Assembly: GCF_016907455.1 (NCBI RefSeq)
Contig: NZ_JAFBCB010000001.1
Span: 2,604,001 to 2,668,000, forward strand
Reading direction: 5' to 3'
DNA length: 64,000 bases
Origin: Brachybacterium muris
GTDB lineage: Bacteria > Actinomycetota > Actinomycetes > Actinomycetales > Dermabacteraceae
Below are positions 18,877-28,124 of this stretch, piece by piece. The notes beneath the pieces are model-generated. The model saw only the letters and a program-made list of their open reading frames with translations, did not search any database and was not told the DNA's origin. How positions within the stretch are numbered: the first letter of the stretch is position 1; each line of letters opens with the position of its first letter. The translations under genes were made by a program, and so were the position numbers.

Positions 18877-19623
18877 TCACTGGGGCAGTGCGGTGTGTTC
18901 TCGCATGTTCCTGTCGCCGGTGTCGATCCAGATTGTGTTGTGCACGATGCGGTCCATGATCGCATCGGCGTGGACTGCTCCACCGAGCCGGGCGTGCCAG
19001 TCCTTCTTCGGGTACTGGGTGCAGAACACGGTCGAGCCGGTGTCATAGCGGCGCTCGAGCAGTTCCAGCAGCATCGAACGCATTCCCTCGTCAGGATGGT
19101 CCAGCAGCCACTCGTCGATCACCAGCAGCGAGAACGTGGAGTACTTCCGCAGGAACTTCGTCTGGCCCTGCGGCTTGTCCTTTGCCAGGGCCCAGGCCTC
19201 TTCGAGGTCGGGCATTCGGATGTAGTGGGCTCGGAGCCGGTGCTGGCAGGCCTGCTTCGCCAGCGCGCAGCCGAGGTAGGACTTCCCTGAGCCGGTGAAG
19301 CCCTGGAAGACCACGTTCTGTTGCCGCTGGATGAAGGAGCAGGTTGCCAGTTGCGCGATCACGTTCCGGTTCAGTCCCCGTTCCTCGACCAGATCCAGCC
19401 GCCGCAGGTCCGCTCCGGGATAACGCAGCCCCGCCCGGCGGATCAGACCCTCGACCTTTCCATGATTGAAGATGGAATGCGCCTCGTCCACGATCAGCTG
19501 GAGCCGTTCCTGGAACGACATCCCCAGCACGTGAGCCTCATCCTGGGCATCGATCGCGTCCAGCAGCGCGGTCGCGCCCATCTCGCGCAGCTTCCGCTTC
19601 GTGTCGTTATCGATCACGCTCAC
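18877..19623 (-). CDS. istB: IstB-like transposition helper ATPase (copy B)
   Basis: 248-aa AAA+ ATPase with Walker A at 108-115, Walker B Asp170-Glu171 and a conserved RRYDTGSTVFCTQ segment. GTG start overlapping the istA TGA. It is intact and paired with an intact istA, so copy B appears transposition-competent. Confidence 0.95.
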   Translation of the reverse strand: MSVIDNDTKRKLREMGATALLDAIDAQDEAHVLGMSFQERLQLIVDEAHSIFNHGKVEGLIRRAGLRYPGADLRRLDLVEERGLNRNVIAQLATCSFIQRQQNVVFQGFTGSGKSYLGCALAKQACQHRLRAHYIRMPDLEEAWALAKDKPQGQTKFLRKYSTFSLLVIDEWLLDHPDEGMRSMLLELLERRYDTGSTVFCTQYPKKDWHARLGGAVHADAIMDRIVHNTIWIDTGDRNMREHTALPQ

Positions 19624-21182
19624 CGGACACCTCCGGCGTAGTAGTCGGCGCCACGGACGTATCCGCCGTCTTCCGCGGGTTCCTCGCGGGGTGGACGCAG
19701 GGCGGCGACCTTGTCCTGCCCGGTGGCCAAGATCGGGTGCAGATGCGCATAGCGCGGTGAACGGACCCGTCCCGTCAGCGCGAGTGCGCAGGCCGCCTCG
19801 ACCCGATCTACGGAGAAGCGGCGAGAGAGCCGTAGCACCGCCAACGCGGGATCCAGGCCCTGTTCCACGATCGGCACGGACTCGAAGATCCGCTGGATCA
19901 CGATCACCGTGGCCGGCCCGACCCGATCTGCCCACGCCCGCACCCTCTGCGCGTCCCAGGCCTGGAAACGCTCGCCCGCAGGTAGGTCCGCGTCGTTGGT
20001 GCGGTACTCATTGCTCGCGGTCTCCGGGAGCAGCAGGTGACTGGTCAGTCGCTGGCTGCCCTGATAGATCTCCAGCGTCCGGGCCGTGATGCGCAGATCG
20101 ACCTTCGCGCCGATGTGCGCGAACGGCGCGGAGTAGAAGTTCCGCGCGAACGTGACGTGCCCGTTCCTGCCCACTCGTCGTCCGTAGTGCCATGTCGAGA
20201 TCTCGTAGGGCACCGCCGGCAGCGGCGTCAGCAGCGGCCGCTCCTCCGCGTCGAACACGCTGGCGCGGGATCCGGGCCGCTTCTGGAACGGCTCCGCGTT
20301 ATAGGCCTCCATCCGCTGCCCGATGGCGGCTGCAAGTTCGGGCAGGGACGTGAATCGCTGATCCCGCAGCCCGGCGATGACCCAGGTCGCGACGTGCGCG
20401 ACGGTGTTCTCCACGCTCGCCTTGTCTTTCGGTTTCCGCACCCTCCCCGGGAGCACCGCCGCCGAGTAATGCGCTGCCATCTCGCGATACGCATCGTTCA
20501 GGACGATCTCGCCCTCGCGGGGGTGCTTCACCACACCGGTCTTGAGGTTGTCCGGAACGATCCTCGGGACCGTCCCGCCCAGCGCCTCGAACATCGCTAC
20601 GTGCGCTCGCAGCCAGGACTCCTGGCGCATATCCAGCGCCGGGAAGCAGAACGCGTAACGAGAAAAAGGCAGGCAGGCAACGAACAAGAACACCTTCGAG
20701 ACCTCGCCGGTGACCGGATCGGCCAGCTCCATCGTGGGGCCGGACCAGTCGACCTCCACGCTCTGGCCGGCCTTGTGACCGACTCTCGAAGCGGCACCGG
20801 TGACCATGACGTGGTGCTGGTAGGTGCGGCAAAACCGGTCATACCCCATCGCCGGATCCCCAGCCGCCGTGGTCGCGTCGAAGTACTCGCCGTGCAACAG
20901 CTTCAGCGTCACGCCGACCCTGGCCATCTCTCGATGGACCTGTTCCCAGTCCGGCTGTGCGAACACGCTCTCGTGCTCGCCCCGGCCCGGGAACAACCGG
21001 GCATACACCTGCTCATCGGCGACGTCCGCGATATCGCCCCACCCGATCCCTGCAGCGTCAGCGGCCTCGAACACCGCCCTCACGGACTTGCGGGACATGC
21101 CCTGCGAGGACGAAATCGCTCGCCCCGACAGACCTTCTGCGCGCAGCTGGAGCACCAGCTTCGCCCTGATCTTCCGTACCAT
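19620..21182 (-). CDS. istA: IstA-like DDE transposase (copy B)
   Basis: 520 aa. An N-terminal helix-turn-helix (RAEGLSGRAISSSQGMSRKS, about 14-33) is followed by an rve/DDE integrase core with Asp145 (VEVDWSGP), Asp211 (VPDNLKTG) and Glu258 (KASVENTV). The C-terminal beta-rich region (HYGRRVGRNGHVTFARNFYS) is typical of IS21 IstA. Start ATG 10 nt after a GGAAGGAG ribosome site that lies in a hairpin stem. Confidence 0.96.
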   Translation of the reverse strand: MVRKIRAKLVLQLRAEGLSGRAISSSQGMSRKSVRAVFEAADAAGIGWGDIADVADEQVYARLFPGRGEHESVFAQPDWEQVHREMARVGVTLKLLHGEYFDATTAAGDPAMGYDRFCRTYQHHVMVTGAASRVGHKAGQSVEVDWSGPTMELADPVTGEVSKVFLFVACLPFSRYAFCFPALDMRQESWLRAHVAMFEALGGTVPRIVPDNLKTGVVKHPREGEIVLNDAYREMAAHYSAAVLPGRVRKPKDKASVENTVAHVATWVIAGLRDQRFTSLPELAAAIGQRMEAYNAEPFQKRPGSRASVFDAEERPLLTPLPAVPYEISTWHYGRRVGRNGHVTFARNFYSAPFAHIGAKVDLRITARTLEIYQGSQRLTSHLLLPETASNEYRTNDADLPAGERFQAWDAQRVRAWADRVGPATVIVIQRIFESVPIVEQGLDPALAVLRLSRRFSVDRVEAACALALTGRVRSPRYAHLHPILATGQDKVAALRPPREEPAEDGGYVRGADYYAGGVR

Positions 21183-21350
21183 TCCAGATTGCTCCTTCCG
21201 CCGCGTGCCCTATACACACGGCGGAAGGAGCGTAGACAGAGCGGCCCCAACGACACCACTGGTGGTCCCGAACGACGCCACCGCTACGGCAGCGACGTGG
21301 CACCCGAACCCTCGATCAGCGGACCCCAGCGAGGCGAATATTCACTCGCC

Positions 21351-22019
21351 CTCGCGGGGGTGCTTCACCACACCGGTCTTGAGGTTGTCCGGAACGATCC
21401 TCGGGACCGTCCCGCCCAGCGCCTCGAACATCGCTACGTGCGCTCGCAGCCAGGACTCCTGGCGCATATCCAGCGCCGGGAAGCAGAACGCGTAACGAGA
21501 AAAAGGCAGGCAGGCAACGAACAAGAACACCTTCGAGACCTCGCCGGTGACCGGATCGGCCAGCTCCATCGTGGGGCCGGACCAGTCGACCTCCACGCTC
21601 TGGCCGGCCTTGTGACCGACTCTCGAAGCGGCACCGGTGACCATGACGTGGTGCTGGTAGGTGCGGCAAAACCGGTCATACCCCATCGCCGGATCCCCAG
21701 CCGCCGTGGTCGCGTCGAAGTACTCGCCGTGCAACAGCTTCAGCGTCACGCCGACCCTGGCCATCTCTCGATGGACCTGTTCCCAGTCCGGCTGTGCGAA
21801 CACGCTCTCGTGCTCGCCCCGGCCCGGGAACAACCGGGCATACACCTGCTCATCGGCGACGTCCGCGATATCGCCCCACCCGATCCCTGCAGCGTCAGCG
21901 GCCTCGAACACCGCCCTCACGGACTTGCGGGACATGCCCTGCGAGGACGAAATCGCTCGCCCCGACAGACCTTCTGCGCGCAGCTGGAGCACCAGCTTCG
22001 CCCTGATCTTCCGTACCAT
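21351..22019 (-). pseudogene. istA: 5' part of istA of copy A, broken by copy B
   Basis: It encodes residues 1 to about 223 of IstA, with the HTH and the first two catalytic Asp residues (145, 211), then ends at the copy B junction. It could still make a DNA-binding fragment without catalytic Glu258; whether such a fragment interferes with intact IstA is speculation. Confidence 0.94.
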
Positions 22020-22181
22020 TCCAGATTGCTCCTTCCGCCGCGTGCCCTATACACACGGCGGAAGGAGCGTAGACAGAGCGGCCCCAACGACACCACTGGT
22101 GGTCCCGAACGACGCCACCGCTACGGCAGCGACGTGGCACCCGAACCCTCGATCAGCGGACCCCAGCGAGGCGAATATTCA
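21351..22181 (-). mobile_element. IS21-family element copy A, istA-side fragment
   Basis: The remaining 831 bp of copy A ends with CGAATATTCA at 22181. It contains the istA 5' part, the RNA hairpin over the ribosome site, and the IstA-side terminal repeats. The bases 21345-21350 immediately before it are the second copy of the target duplication made by copy B. Confidence 0.96.
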
Positions 22182-22187
22182 CCGCAG

Positions 22188-22261
22188 ATCGCGAGGTCCG
22201 TGCCCCCAGCGCGGAGGACGCCTACGCCGGGGCACTTCTGCTGACACTCACGAACGGCTGA
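22188..22261 (+). pseudogene. 3' remnant of the small CpaE-annotated-type gene
   Basis: The remaining 23 full codons and the stop (REVRAPSAEDAYAGALLL, then TLTNG) continue the frame of 16683-17013 once the IS nest is removed. It now has no start of its own. The restored gene would converge on rpsQ, with a shared hairpin at 22315-22349. Confidence 0.8.
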
Positions 22262-22314
22262 GCAGGATCCGACCGAAGCAGACCGTATCCGGCACGACCG
22301 GCCACGGGCATGCG

Positions 22315-22349
22315 GAAGGGCCGGCCTCCCTGGGGGAGACCGGCCCTTC
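22315..22349. terminator. Bidirectional hairpin between rpsQ and the convergent small gene
   Basis: GAAGGGCCGG and its exact complement CCGGCCCTTC enclose a 15-nt loop. On the minus strand it lies 35 bp past the rpsQ stop; on the plus strand it lies 54 bp past the small gene stop. It ends the S10 operon before the IS nest. Confidence 0.72.
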
Positions 22350-22383
22350 TCAGGCGTCGGGTGCGGTCACGAGGACCGCCCGA

Positions 22384-22722
22384 TCACTTGGCCCGCTCGA
22401 TGACCTCGACCAGGCGCCACCGTTTGGTGGCGCTCAGCGGCCGGGTCTCCATGATGAGGACACGGTCGCCGACACCGGCGGTGTTCTCCTCGTCGTGGGC
22501 CTTGAACTTGTTGGTCTTGGTCATGACCTTGCCGTACAGCGCGTGCTTCACGCGCTCCTCGACCTCGACCACGATGGTCTTGTCCATCTTGTCGGAGGTG
22601 ACGTAGCCGCGCAGGGTCTTGCGGTACGGACGCTCGTGGGAGGACGCGTGCGCACCCTCCTTGCCGGCCTCCGCAGCATGCTCGGCGGTGGTCTCCTCGA
22701 CCTGGGAGTCGTTCTTGTTCAT
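22384..22722 (-). CDS. rpsQ: 30S ribosomal protein S17
   Basis: 112 aa. The S17 core ([54 protein letters not shown]) begins near residue 33. The first 30 or so residues are an acidic, Ala/His-rich extension not found in the roughly 85-aa E. coli protein. It is the last gene of the S10 operon here, because a terminator and not rplN follows. Confidence 0.97.
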   Translation of the reverse strand: MNKNDSQVEETTAEHAAEAGKEGAHASSHERPYRKTLRGYVTSDKMDKTIVVEVEERVKHALYGKVMTKTNKFKAHDEENTAGVGDRVLIMETRPLSATKRWRLVEVIERAK

Positions 22723-22744
22723 CTCTAGATTCCTCGCTTCGCGG

Positions 22745-22978
22745 TCACTCGGCGGAGCCGGGCGCCTGACGGATGCCCAGTTCGCGCTCGCGCAGGATCG
22801 TGTAGATCCGTGCGATGTCCTTCTTGACGGACCGCAGGCGGCCGGAGCTCTCGAGCTGACCGGTGGCGGACTGGAAACGGAGCTTGAACAGCTCGTCCTT
22901 GGCCTTCGCCAGCTCGTCGGCCAGCTTGGCGTCGTCCAGCTTGTCCAGTGCATCGGCGGTGAGCTTGGTCGCTGCCAT
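22745..22978 (-). CDS. rpmC: 50S ribosomal protein L29
   Basis: 77 aa helical hairpin with the family motif [17 protein letters not shown] and [17 protein letters not shown]29 sits at the tunnel exit, where it helps dock SRP and trigger factor. Its ATG overlaps the rplP TGA (ATGA). Confidence 0.97.
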   Translation of the reverse strand: MAATKLTADALDKLDDAKLADELAKAKDELFKLRFQSATGQLESSGRLRSVKKDIARIYTILRERELGIRQAPGSAE

Positions 22979-23397
22979 CAGATGTCACCACCCTCTCGGC
23001 TCAGGATGCGGCACTTCATGGGGAGCTTGTGCATCGCCAGGCGCAGGGCCTCGCGAGCAACGTCCTCGGGGACACCGGCGACCTCGAACATGACGCGTCC
23101 CGGCTTGATGTTGGCGACCCACCACTCGACGGAACCCTTACCGGAGCCCATGCGGACCTCGGCAGGCTTCTTGGTGAGCGGTCGATCGGGGTAGATATTG
23201 ATGAACACCTTGCCGCCACGCTTCATGTAGCGGGTCATGGCGATACGAGCTGCCTCGATCTGACGGTTGGTGACGTACGCAGGCGCGAGCGCCTGAATGC
23301 CGTACTCGCCGAATGCCAGATCGGTGCCGCCCTTGGCCATGCCACTGCGGGTGGGGTGGTGCTGCTTGCGATGCTTGGTCCTGCGGGGGATCAGCAT
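22978..23397 (-). CDS. rplP: 50S ribosomal protein L16
   Basis: 139 aa, [20 protein letters not shown], with [20 protein letters not shown] and [21 protein letters not shown]16 supports the A-site tRNA and the peptidyl transferase centre. Start, length and order (rpsC-rplP-rpmC) are standard. Confidence 0.98.
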   Translation of the reverse strand: MLIPRRTKHRKQHHPTRSGMAKGGTDLAFGEYGIQALAPAYVTNRQIEAARIAMTRYMKRGGKVFINIYPDRPLTKKPAEVRMGSGKGSVEWWVANIKPGRVMFEVAGVPEDVAREALRLAMHKLPMKCRILSREGGDI

Positions 23398-23402
23398 GTC
23401 GC

Positions 23403-24236
23403 TCAGGCCTCCGTTCCGGACTGCTGTGCGGGCGCCTGCTCACCGGCGGCCGGGGCAGAGGCGGTGGCCTGCTGCTCCCCACCGTCACGACGGGCGGAGT
23501 TGCGCTCGTTGCGACGGCCGCGGGGACGCTCGGCACGCGGGCCGCGTCCGCCGGAGCGGGGACCCTGCGAGGCGGCCTGCTGAGCCGCGAGCTCCTTGGC
23601 GGTGACGTCGCCCTTGTAGATCCACACCTTCACGCCGATGCGGCCGAAGGCGGTGCGGGCCTCGTAGAAGCCGTAGTCGATGTTCGCCCGGAGGGTGTGC
23701 AGAGGCACGCGACCCTCGCGGTAGAACTCGCTGCGGCTCATCTCGGCGCCGCCGAGACGACCGGCGACTGCCACTCGGATGCCCTTGGCGCCGGCGCGCT
23801 GCGCGGACTGCATGCCCTTGCGCATCGCACGACGGAAGGACACACGGGCGGCGAGCTGCTCGGCGATGCCCTGGGCGACCAGCTGAGCATCGGCCTCGGG
23901 GTTCTTCACCTCGAGGATGTTCAGCTGGATCTGCTTGCCGGTGAGCTTCTCGAGCTCACCGCGCAGACGCTCGGCCTCAGCACCACGACGCCCGATGACG
24001 ATGCCCGGGCGGGCGGTGTGGAGGTCGACGCGGACACGATCACGGGTGCGCTCGATCTCGACCTTGGAGATGCCGGCACGCTCGAGCCCCTCGGACATGA
24101 GCTTGCGGATCGCGACGTCTTCCTTCACGTAGTCGCGGTACCGCTGCCCCTCCTTGGTGGAGTCGGCGAACCACCGGCTGCTGTGCTCCGTGGTGATCCC
24201 GAGGCGGAACCCGTTCGGATTGACCTTCTGGCCCAC
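23403..24236 (-). CDS. rpsC: 30S ribosomal protein S3
   Basis: 277 aa. [20 protein letters not shown], a KH domain (about 38-106, including [20 protein letters not shown]) and the S3 C-terminal domain ([20 protein letters not shown]) are present. S3 forms part of the mRNA entry site. The tail after about residue 220 is rich in Arg, Gly, Gln and Ala and is likely disordered. Confidence 0.98.
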   Translation of the reverse strand: MGQKVNPNGFRLGITTEHSSRWFADSTKEGQRYRDYVKEDVAIRKLMSEGLERAGISKVEIERTRDRVRVDLHTARPGIVIGRRGAEAERLRGELEKLTGKQIQLNILEVKNPEADAQLVAQGIAEQLAARVSFRRAMRKGMQSAQRAGAKGIRVAVAGRLGGAEMSRSEFYREGRVPLHTLRANIDYGFYEARTAFGRIGVKVWIYKGDVTAKELAAQQAASQGPRSGGRGPRAERPRGRRNERNSARRDGGEQQATASAPAAGEQAPAQQSGTEA

Positions 24237-24245
24237 TGGGACTCC

Positions 24246-24599
24246 TTACTTCTTCACGGGAGCGACAACCACGGTGACGTGGCTGGTGCGCTTCTTGATC
24301 TGGAAGGCGCGACCCTGAGCACGCGGCTGGAACCGCTTCATGGTCGGACCCTCGTCGACATAGGCGGCGGAGACCACGAGGTCGCGCTCATCGAAGCGCT
24401 CCCCCGACTGGTCCGCCTTGACCCGGGCGTTGGCGATCGCGGACTCGACGAGCTTGAGGACGGGCTCACTGGCCGCCTGCGGTGCGAACCGCAGGGTGTC
24501 CAGGGCCTCGGCCGTGCTCTTGCCACGAATCAGGTCCACAACGCGGCGAGCCTTCATGGGCGACATGCGGAGATGCCGCACCTGCGCCTTGGCTTCCAT
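24246..24599 (-). CDS. rplV: 50S ribosomal protein L22
   Basis: 117 aa, [20 protein letters not shown] through [17 protein letters not shown]. The tunnel-lining beta-hairpin region ([20 protein letters not shown]) is intact, without the deletions associated with macrolide resistance in other species. Confidence 0.98.
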   Translation of the reverse strand: MEAKAQVRHLRMSPMKARRVVDLIRGKSTAEALDTLRFAPQAASEPVLKLVESAIANARVKADQSGERFDERDLVVSAAYVDEGPTMKRFQPRAQGRAFQIKKRTSHVTVVVAPVKK

Positions 24600-24652
24600 T
24601 GCTGTCCTGCTTTCTTCTGGATGTCGGGGCGTGCTGCCGAACTGACCGGAGG

Positions 24653-24934
24653 TCAGCGGCGGCGGCCCTTACGGTCGTCCTTCTCGTGGCCCTTGAAAGT
24701 CCGCGTGGGAGCGAACTCGCCGAGCTTGTGGCCGACCATCGACTCGGTGACGAACACCGTGACGTGCTTGCGGCCGTCGTGCACTGCGAAGGTGTGGCCG
24801 AGGAAGTCCGGCGTGATGACCGAACGGCGCGACCAGGTCTTGATGACGTTCTTGGTGCCCTTCTCGTTCTGGACGTCCACCTTCTTCTGCAGGTGGTCGT
24901 CGACGAACGGGCCCTTGGCGATACTGCGAGGCAT
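24653..24934 (-). CDS. rpsS: 30S ribosomal protein S19
   Basis: 93 aa, [20 protein letters not shown], with [20 protein letters not shown] and [21 protein letters not shown]19 sits on the 30S head next to S13. It lies between rplB and rplV as expected. Confidence 0.98.
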   Translation of the reverse strand: MPRSIAKGPFVDDHLQKKVDVQNEKGTKNVIKTWSRRSVITPDFLGHTFAVHDGRKHVTVFVTESMVGHKLGEFAPTRTFKGHEKDDRKGRRR

Positions 24935-24952
24935 GTCCTGTGGTTCTCCCTA

Positions 24953-25789
24953 TCAGCGCTTCTTGCCGGTCCGGCGACGGCGCACGATGAGCTTGTCGCT
25001 CTCCTTGCCCGGTCGACGGGTGCGGCCCTCGGGCTGACCCCAGGGCGACACCGGGTGGCGACCGCCGGAGGTACGGCCCTCGCCACCACCGTGCGGGTGG
25101 TCGACCGGGTTCATGACGACGCCACGCACGTGAGGGCGCTTGCCCTTCCAGCGCATGCGGCCGGCCTTGCCCCAGTTGATGTTGGACTGCTCCGCGTTGC
25201 CGACCTCACCGATGGTGGCGCGGCAGCGGGCATCCACGTTGCGGATCTCGCCGGAGGGCATGCGCAGCTGCGCGTACGGACCCTCCTTGGCGACGACCTG
25301 CACCGACGAACCCGCGGAACGGGCGATCTTGGCACCGCCGCCGGGGCGAAGCTCGATGGCGTGCACCACGGTGCCCAGCGGGATGTTGCGCAGCGGCAGG
25401 TTATTGCCGGGCTTGATGTCGGCGCCGGGACCGTTCTCGATCCAGTCGCCCTGACGCAGCTTGGCCGGGGCCAGGATGTAGCGCTTCTCGCCGTCCGTGT
25501 AGTGGAGCAGCGCGATGCGCGCGGTGCGGTTGGGGTCGTACTCGATGTGAGCGACCTTCGCGTTCACGCCGTCCTTGTCGGCGCGACGGAAGTCGATCAC
25601 GCGGTAGGCCCGCTTGTGGCCGCCGCCGCGGTGGCGGGAGGTGATCCTGCCGTTGCTGTTGCGGCCGCCCGACTTGGACAGCGGACGCACCAGAGACTTC
25701 TCCGGTGTGTCGCGGGTGATCTCGACGAAGTCGGCGACGCTCGAACCGCGACGGCCCGGCGTGGTCGGCTTGTGCTTACGAATTCCCAT
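24953..25789 (-). CDS. rplB: 50S ribosomal protein L2
   Basis: 278 aa, with the catalytic-centre-proximal block [20 protein letters not shown] that contains the conserved His, and [17 protein letters not shown]. It is a primary 23S rRNA binder needed for subunit association and peptidyl transfer. Standard length and order. Confidence 0.98.
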   Translation of the reverse strand: MGIRKHKPTTPGRRGSSVADFVEITRDTPEKSLVRPLSKSGGRNSNGRITSRHRGGGHKRAYRVIDFRRADKDGVNAKVAHIEYDPNRTARIALLHYTDGEKRYILAPAKLRQGDWIENGPGADIKPGNNLPLRNIPLGTVVHAIELRPGGGAKIARSAGSSVQVVAKEGPYAQLRMPSGEIRNVDARCRATIGEVGNAEQSNINWGKAGRMRWKGKRPHVRGVVMNPVDHPHGGGEGRTSGGRHPVSPWGQPEGRTRRPGKESDKLIVRRRRTGKKR

Positions 25790-25835
25790 GGTGGGTTTCC
25801 CTCAGACTCTCTTCGGCTCCTCGGTGACCGGTCGC

Positions 25836-26138
25836 TCAGGCGACCGATCCTCCGAAGATGTCGATGGCTCCGTCGGTCAGGGTGATGATGGCGCGCTTGG
25901 TGTCCTTGCGCTTGCCGGTGCCGAAGCGCGTGCGCCGCGACTTGCCCTGCCGGTTGATCGTGTTCACCGAGGCGACCTTGACGTCGAAGACGGTCTCGAC
26001 GGCGATCTTGATCTCGGTCTTGTTGGCGCGGGCATCCACCAGGAAGGTGTACTTGCCCTCGTCCATCAGCCCGTAGCTCTTCTCGGAGACCACCGGGGCC
26101 AGCAGGACGTCACGGGGGTCCTTGTTCAGCGAGGTCAC
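25836..26138 (-). CDS. rplW: 50S ribosomal protein L23
   Basis: 100 aa. [20 protein letters not shown] and [20 protein letters not shown] identify L23, the tunnel-exit docking site for trigger factor and SRP. The gene start overlaps the rplD stop by 4 bp (GTGA or ATGA type). Confidence 0.97.
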   Translation of the reverse strand: MTSLNKDPRDVLLAPVVSEKSYGLMDEGKYTFLVDARANKTEIKIAVETVFDVKVASVNTINRQGKSRRTRFGTGKRKDTKRAIITLTDGAIDIFGGSVA

Positions 26139-27118
26139 TTCGCCTCCTCCTCATCGGCCGGAGCGGACTCCGTGGAGGGCTTGGCGTTGACGAACCCGGC
26201 GGCCTCAGCGGCCTCCTCGGTCGCGAACCAGACCTCGGCCTTGGTGCGGTCGTACCACGGGGAATCCACGGTGTGGAACTTCTTCGAGCCCGCGTTGCCC
26301 TTGATGGCGAAGCCCTCGGGGGCGGAGCCGTCGGCCTGGGGGGCCGCCGATCCCTCACCGTAGGGGGCCTCGGCCGGAGCATCGGCAGCCGGCTCGGGCG
26401 CGGGTGCCTCGGCGTCGACGGACGCCTCGGCGACAGTGGCGGCCGCGGCCCGCTTCTCGGCGAACGAGGAGGTGGGCAGCGACAGGGTGGCCATCGCGAC
26501 GAAGTCCTCGAGCGCACCGGAGGTGAACACGACGTCGTCGCTGCGCATGACGTCGTAGGTGTTCAGCTGGTCCGCGTACAGGACGTGGGCGATGGGCAGG
26601 TTGCGCGAGCTCAGCGCGCCGAGGTCGTCGTCGCGACGCACGACCACCAGCAGGTGGCGACGGTCGGAGACGAGACCCAGGGTGCTGCGCACGGCCTTGG
26701 TCGACGGGACGTCACCCTCGAGGAGGGAGGACACCACGTGGACGCGGCCGTTGCGGGCGCGGTCGGAGAGGGCACCGCGCAGGGCGGCGGCCTTCATCTT
26801 CTTGGGCGTGCGCTGCGAGTAGTCGCGCGGGACGGGTCCGTGGACCACTCCACCGCCGGCGAACTGCGGCGCGCGGATCGAGCCCTGACGGGCGCGGCCG
26901 GTGCCCTTCTGCTTCCACGGCTTCTTGCCGCCACCGGCGACCTCACCGCGGGTCTTGGTCTTGTGGGTGCCCTGACGAGCGGCCGCCTGCTGGGCGACGA
27001 CCACCTGGTGGATCAGGGGGACGTTGGTCTGCACGTCGAAGATCGACGCGGGCAGCTCGACGGTGCCGGCCTTCTTTCCGGCCGGGTCGAGGACGTCGAC
27101 GGTCAGGTTCTCTGCCAT
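26135..27118 (-). CDS. rplD: 50S ribosomal protein L4 with an extra C-terminal domain
   Basis: 327 aa, about 110 longer than typical L4. The L4 core (residues 1 to about 220) has [40 protein letters not shown] and [20 protein letters not shown]. After it comes an Ala/Pro/Glu-rich linker, then a compact segment at about 268-309 ([20 protein letters not shown], then a [15 protein letters not shown] stretch and AAEAAGF). That segment resembles the small domain seen at C-termini of some actinobacterial ribosomal proteins (called a sunset domain in protein naming). L4 lines the tunnel and in E. coli represses the S10 operon. The added domain's role is unknown. Confidence 0.95.
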   Translation of the reverse strand: MAENLTVDVLDPAGKKAGTVELPASIFDVQTNVPLIHQVVVAQQAAARQGTHKTKTRGEVAGGGKKPWKQKGTGRARQGSIRAPQFAGGGVVHGPVPRDYSQRTPKKMKAAALRGALSDRARNGRVHVVSSLLEGDVPSTKAVRSTLGLVSDRRHLLVVVRRDDDLGALSSRNLPIAHVLYADQLNTYDVMRSDDVVFTSGALEDFVAMATLSLPTSSFAEKRAAAATVAEASVDAEAPAPEPAADAPAEAPYGEGSAAPQADGSAPEGFAIKGNAGSKKFHTVDSPWYDRTKAEVWFATEEAAEAAGFVNAKPSTESAPADEEEAK

Positions 27119-27123
27119 CGGTC

Positions 27124-27804
27124 TCAGGCCTCCTTCACGGGGCTCTTGGCGGCCGAGCGGACCAGCACGATGCCGCCCTTGGGGCCGGGGACGGCACCCT
27201 TGACGAGCACGAGGCCCTTCTCGACGTCGACCGCGTGGACGGTCAGGTTCTGGACACTGGTGCGGTCGTTGCCCATGCGGCCTGCCATGCGCTGGCCCTT
27301 GAACACGCGACCAGGGGTGGAGGCGCCGCCGATCGAACCCGGCTTGCGGTGGTTGCGATGCGCACCGTGGGAGGCGCTCACGCCGGCGAAGCCGTGGCGC
27401 TTCATGACGCCCGCGGTGCCCTTGCCCTTGGAGGTGCCGACGACATCGACCTTCTGGCCGGCCTCGAAGACCGACGCGTCGATCTCCTGGCCGACGGTGA
27501 AGTCGGCGGCATTGTTGGTGCGCAGCTCCACGAGGTGGCGGCGCGGGGTCACGCCGGCCTTCTCGAAGTGGCCCTTCAGGGGCTTGGAGACCTTGCGCGG
27601 ATCGATCTGCCCGTAGGCGATCTGCACGGCGTCATATCCGTCGATCTCGACGGAGCGGACCTGCGTGACGACATTGGAACCGGTCTGCACGACGGTCACG
27701 GGGACAAGCTTCCCGTTCTCGTCCCAGACCTGGGTCATGCCGAGCTTGGTGCCGAGCACGCCGGACACGGCGCGGGCACGCTGTCCCGTCAGTTCGTTGC
27801 TCAT
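27124..27804 (-). CDS. rplC: 50S ribosomal protein L3
   Basis: 226 aa. [40 protein letters not shown] and [20 protein letters not shown] are diagnostic. L3 is an early assembly protein near the peptidyl transferase centre. It follows rpsJ by 11 bp and precedes rplD by 5 bp. Confidence 0.98.
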   Translation of the reverse strand: MSNELTGQRARAVSGVLGTKLGMTQVWDENGKLVPVTVVQTGSNVVTQVRSVEIDGYDAVQIAYGQIDPRKVSKPLKGHFEKAGVTPRRHLVELRTNNAADFTVGQEIDASVFEAGQKVDVVGTSKGKGTAGVMKRHGFAGVSASHGAHRNHRKPGSIGGASTPGRVFKGQRMAGRMGNDRTSVQNLTVHAVDVEKGLVLVKGAVPGPKGGIVLVRSAAKSPVKEA

Positions 27805-27815
27805 ATCGACCTGCC

Positions 27816-28124
27816 TCAGAGCTTGATCTCGATGTTGACGTCCGCCGGCAGATCGAGGCGCATCAGCGAGTCCACGGCCTTGGGCGTGGGATCGACGATG
27901 TCGATCAGTCGCTTGTGCGTGCGCATCTCGAAGTGCTCACGGGAGTCCTTGTACTTGTGGGGCGACCGGATCACGACGAACACGTTCTTCTCGGTCGGCA
28001 GCGGCACCGGGCCCACGACCGTCGCACCCGCGGAGGTCACCGTGTCGACGATCTTGCGCGCCGAGCTGTCGATCACCTCGTGGTCGTACGACTTGAGCCG
28101 GATGCGGATCTTCTGTCCCGCCAT
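27816..28124 (-). CDS. rpsJ: 30S ribosomal protein S10 (NusE)
   Basis: 102 aa, [20 protein letters not shown] through [20 protein letters not shown]. It has a ribosomal role and also acts in transcription antitermination with NusB. It is the first gene of the S10 operon. The ribosome site AGGA lies 5 nt before the ATG. Confidence 0.98.
   Translation of the reverse strand: MAGQKIRIRLKSYDHEVIDSSARKIVDTVTSAGATVVGPVPLPTEKNVFVVIRSPHKYKDSREHFEMRTHKRLIDIVDPTPKAVDSLMRLDLPADVNIEIKL

Larger units (their letters stand above)
18764..21344 (-). mobile_element. IS21-family element copy B, complete, nested in copy A
   Basis: 2581 bp from TGAGTATTCG to CGAATATTCA, imperfect 10-bp terminal inverted repeats. 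It is inserted in istA of copy A with a 6-bp duplication CTCGCC (18758-18763 and 21345-21350). Deleting it with one repeat restores the intact istA sequence found in copies C and D. It has the same orientation as copy A. Confidence 0.97.

Noticed and set aside
17870-18880. 336-codon frame joining an IS end to the C-terminal part of IstA
   Set aside because: An accidental fusion across the copy B junction, not a native gene.
18764-22181. Three separate IS copies between rpsQ and rplN
   Set aside because: Junction analysis shows two copies only: one complete element nested within the other.
20037-22244. Plus-strand 735-codon frame with an internal duplication of about 280 residues
   Set aside because: It is the antisense of istA; the internal duplication only reflects the nested IS copies.
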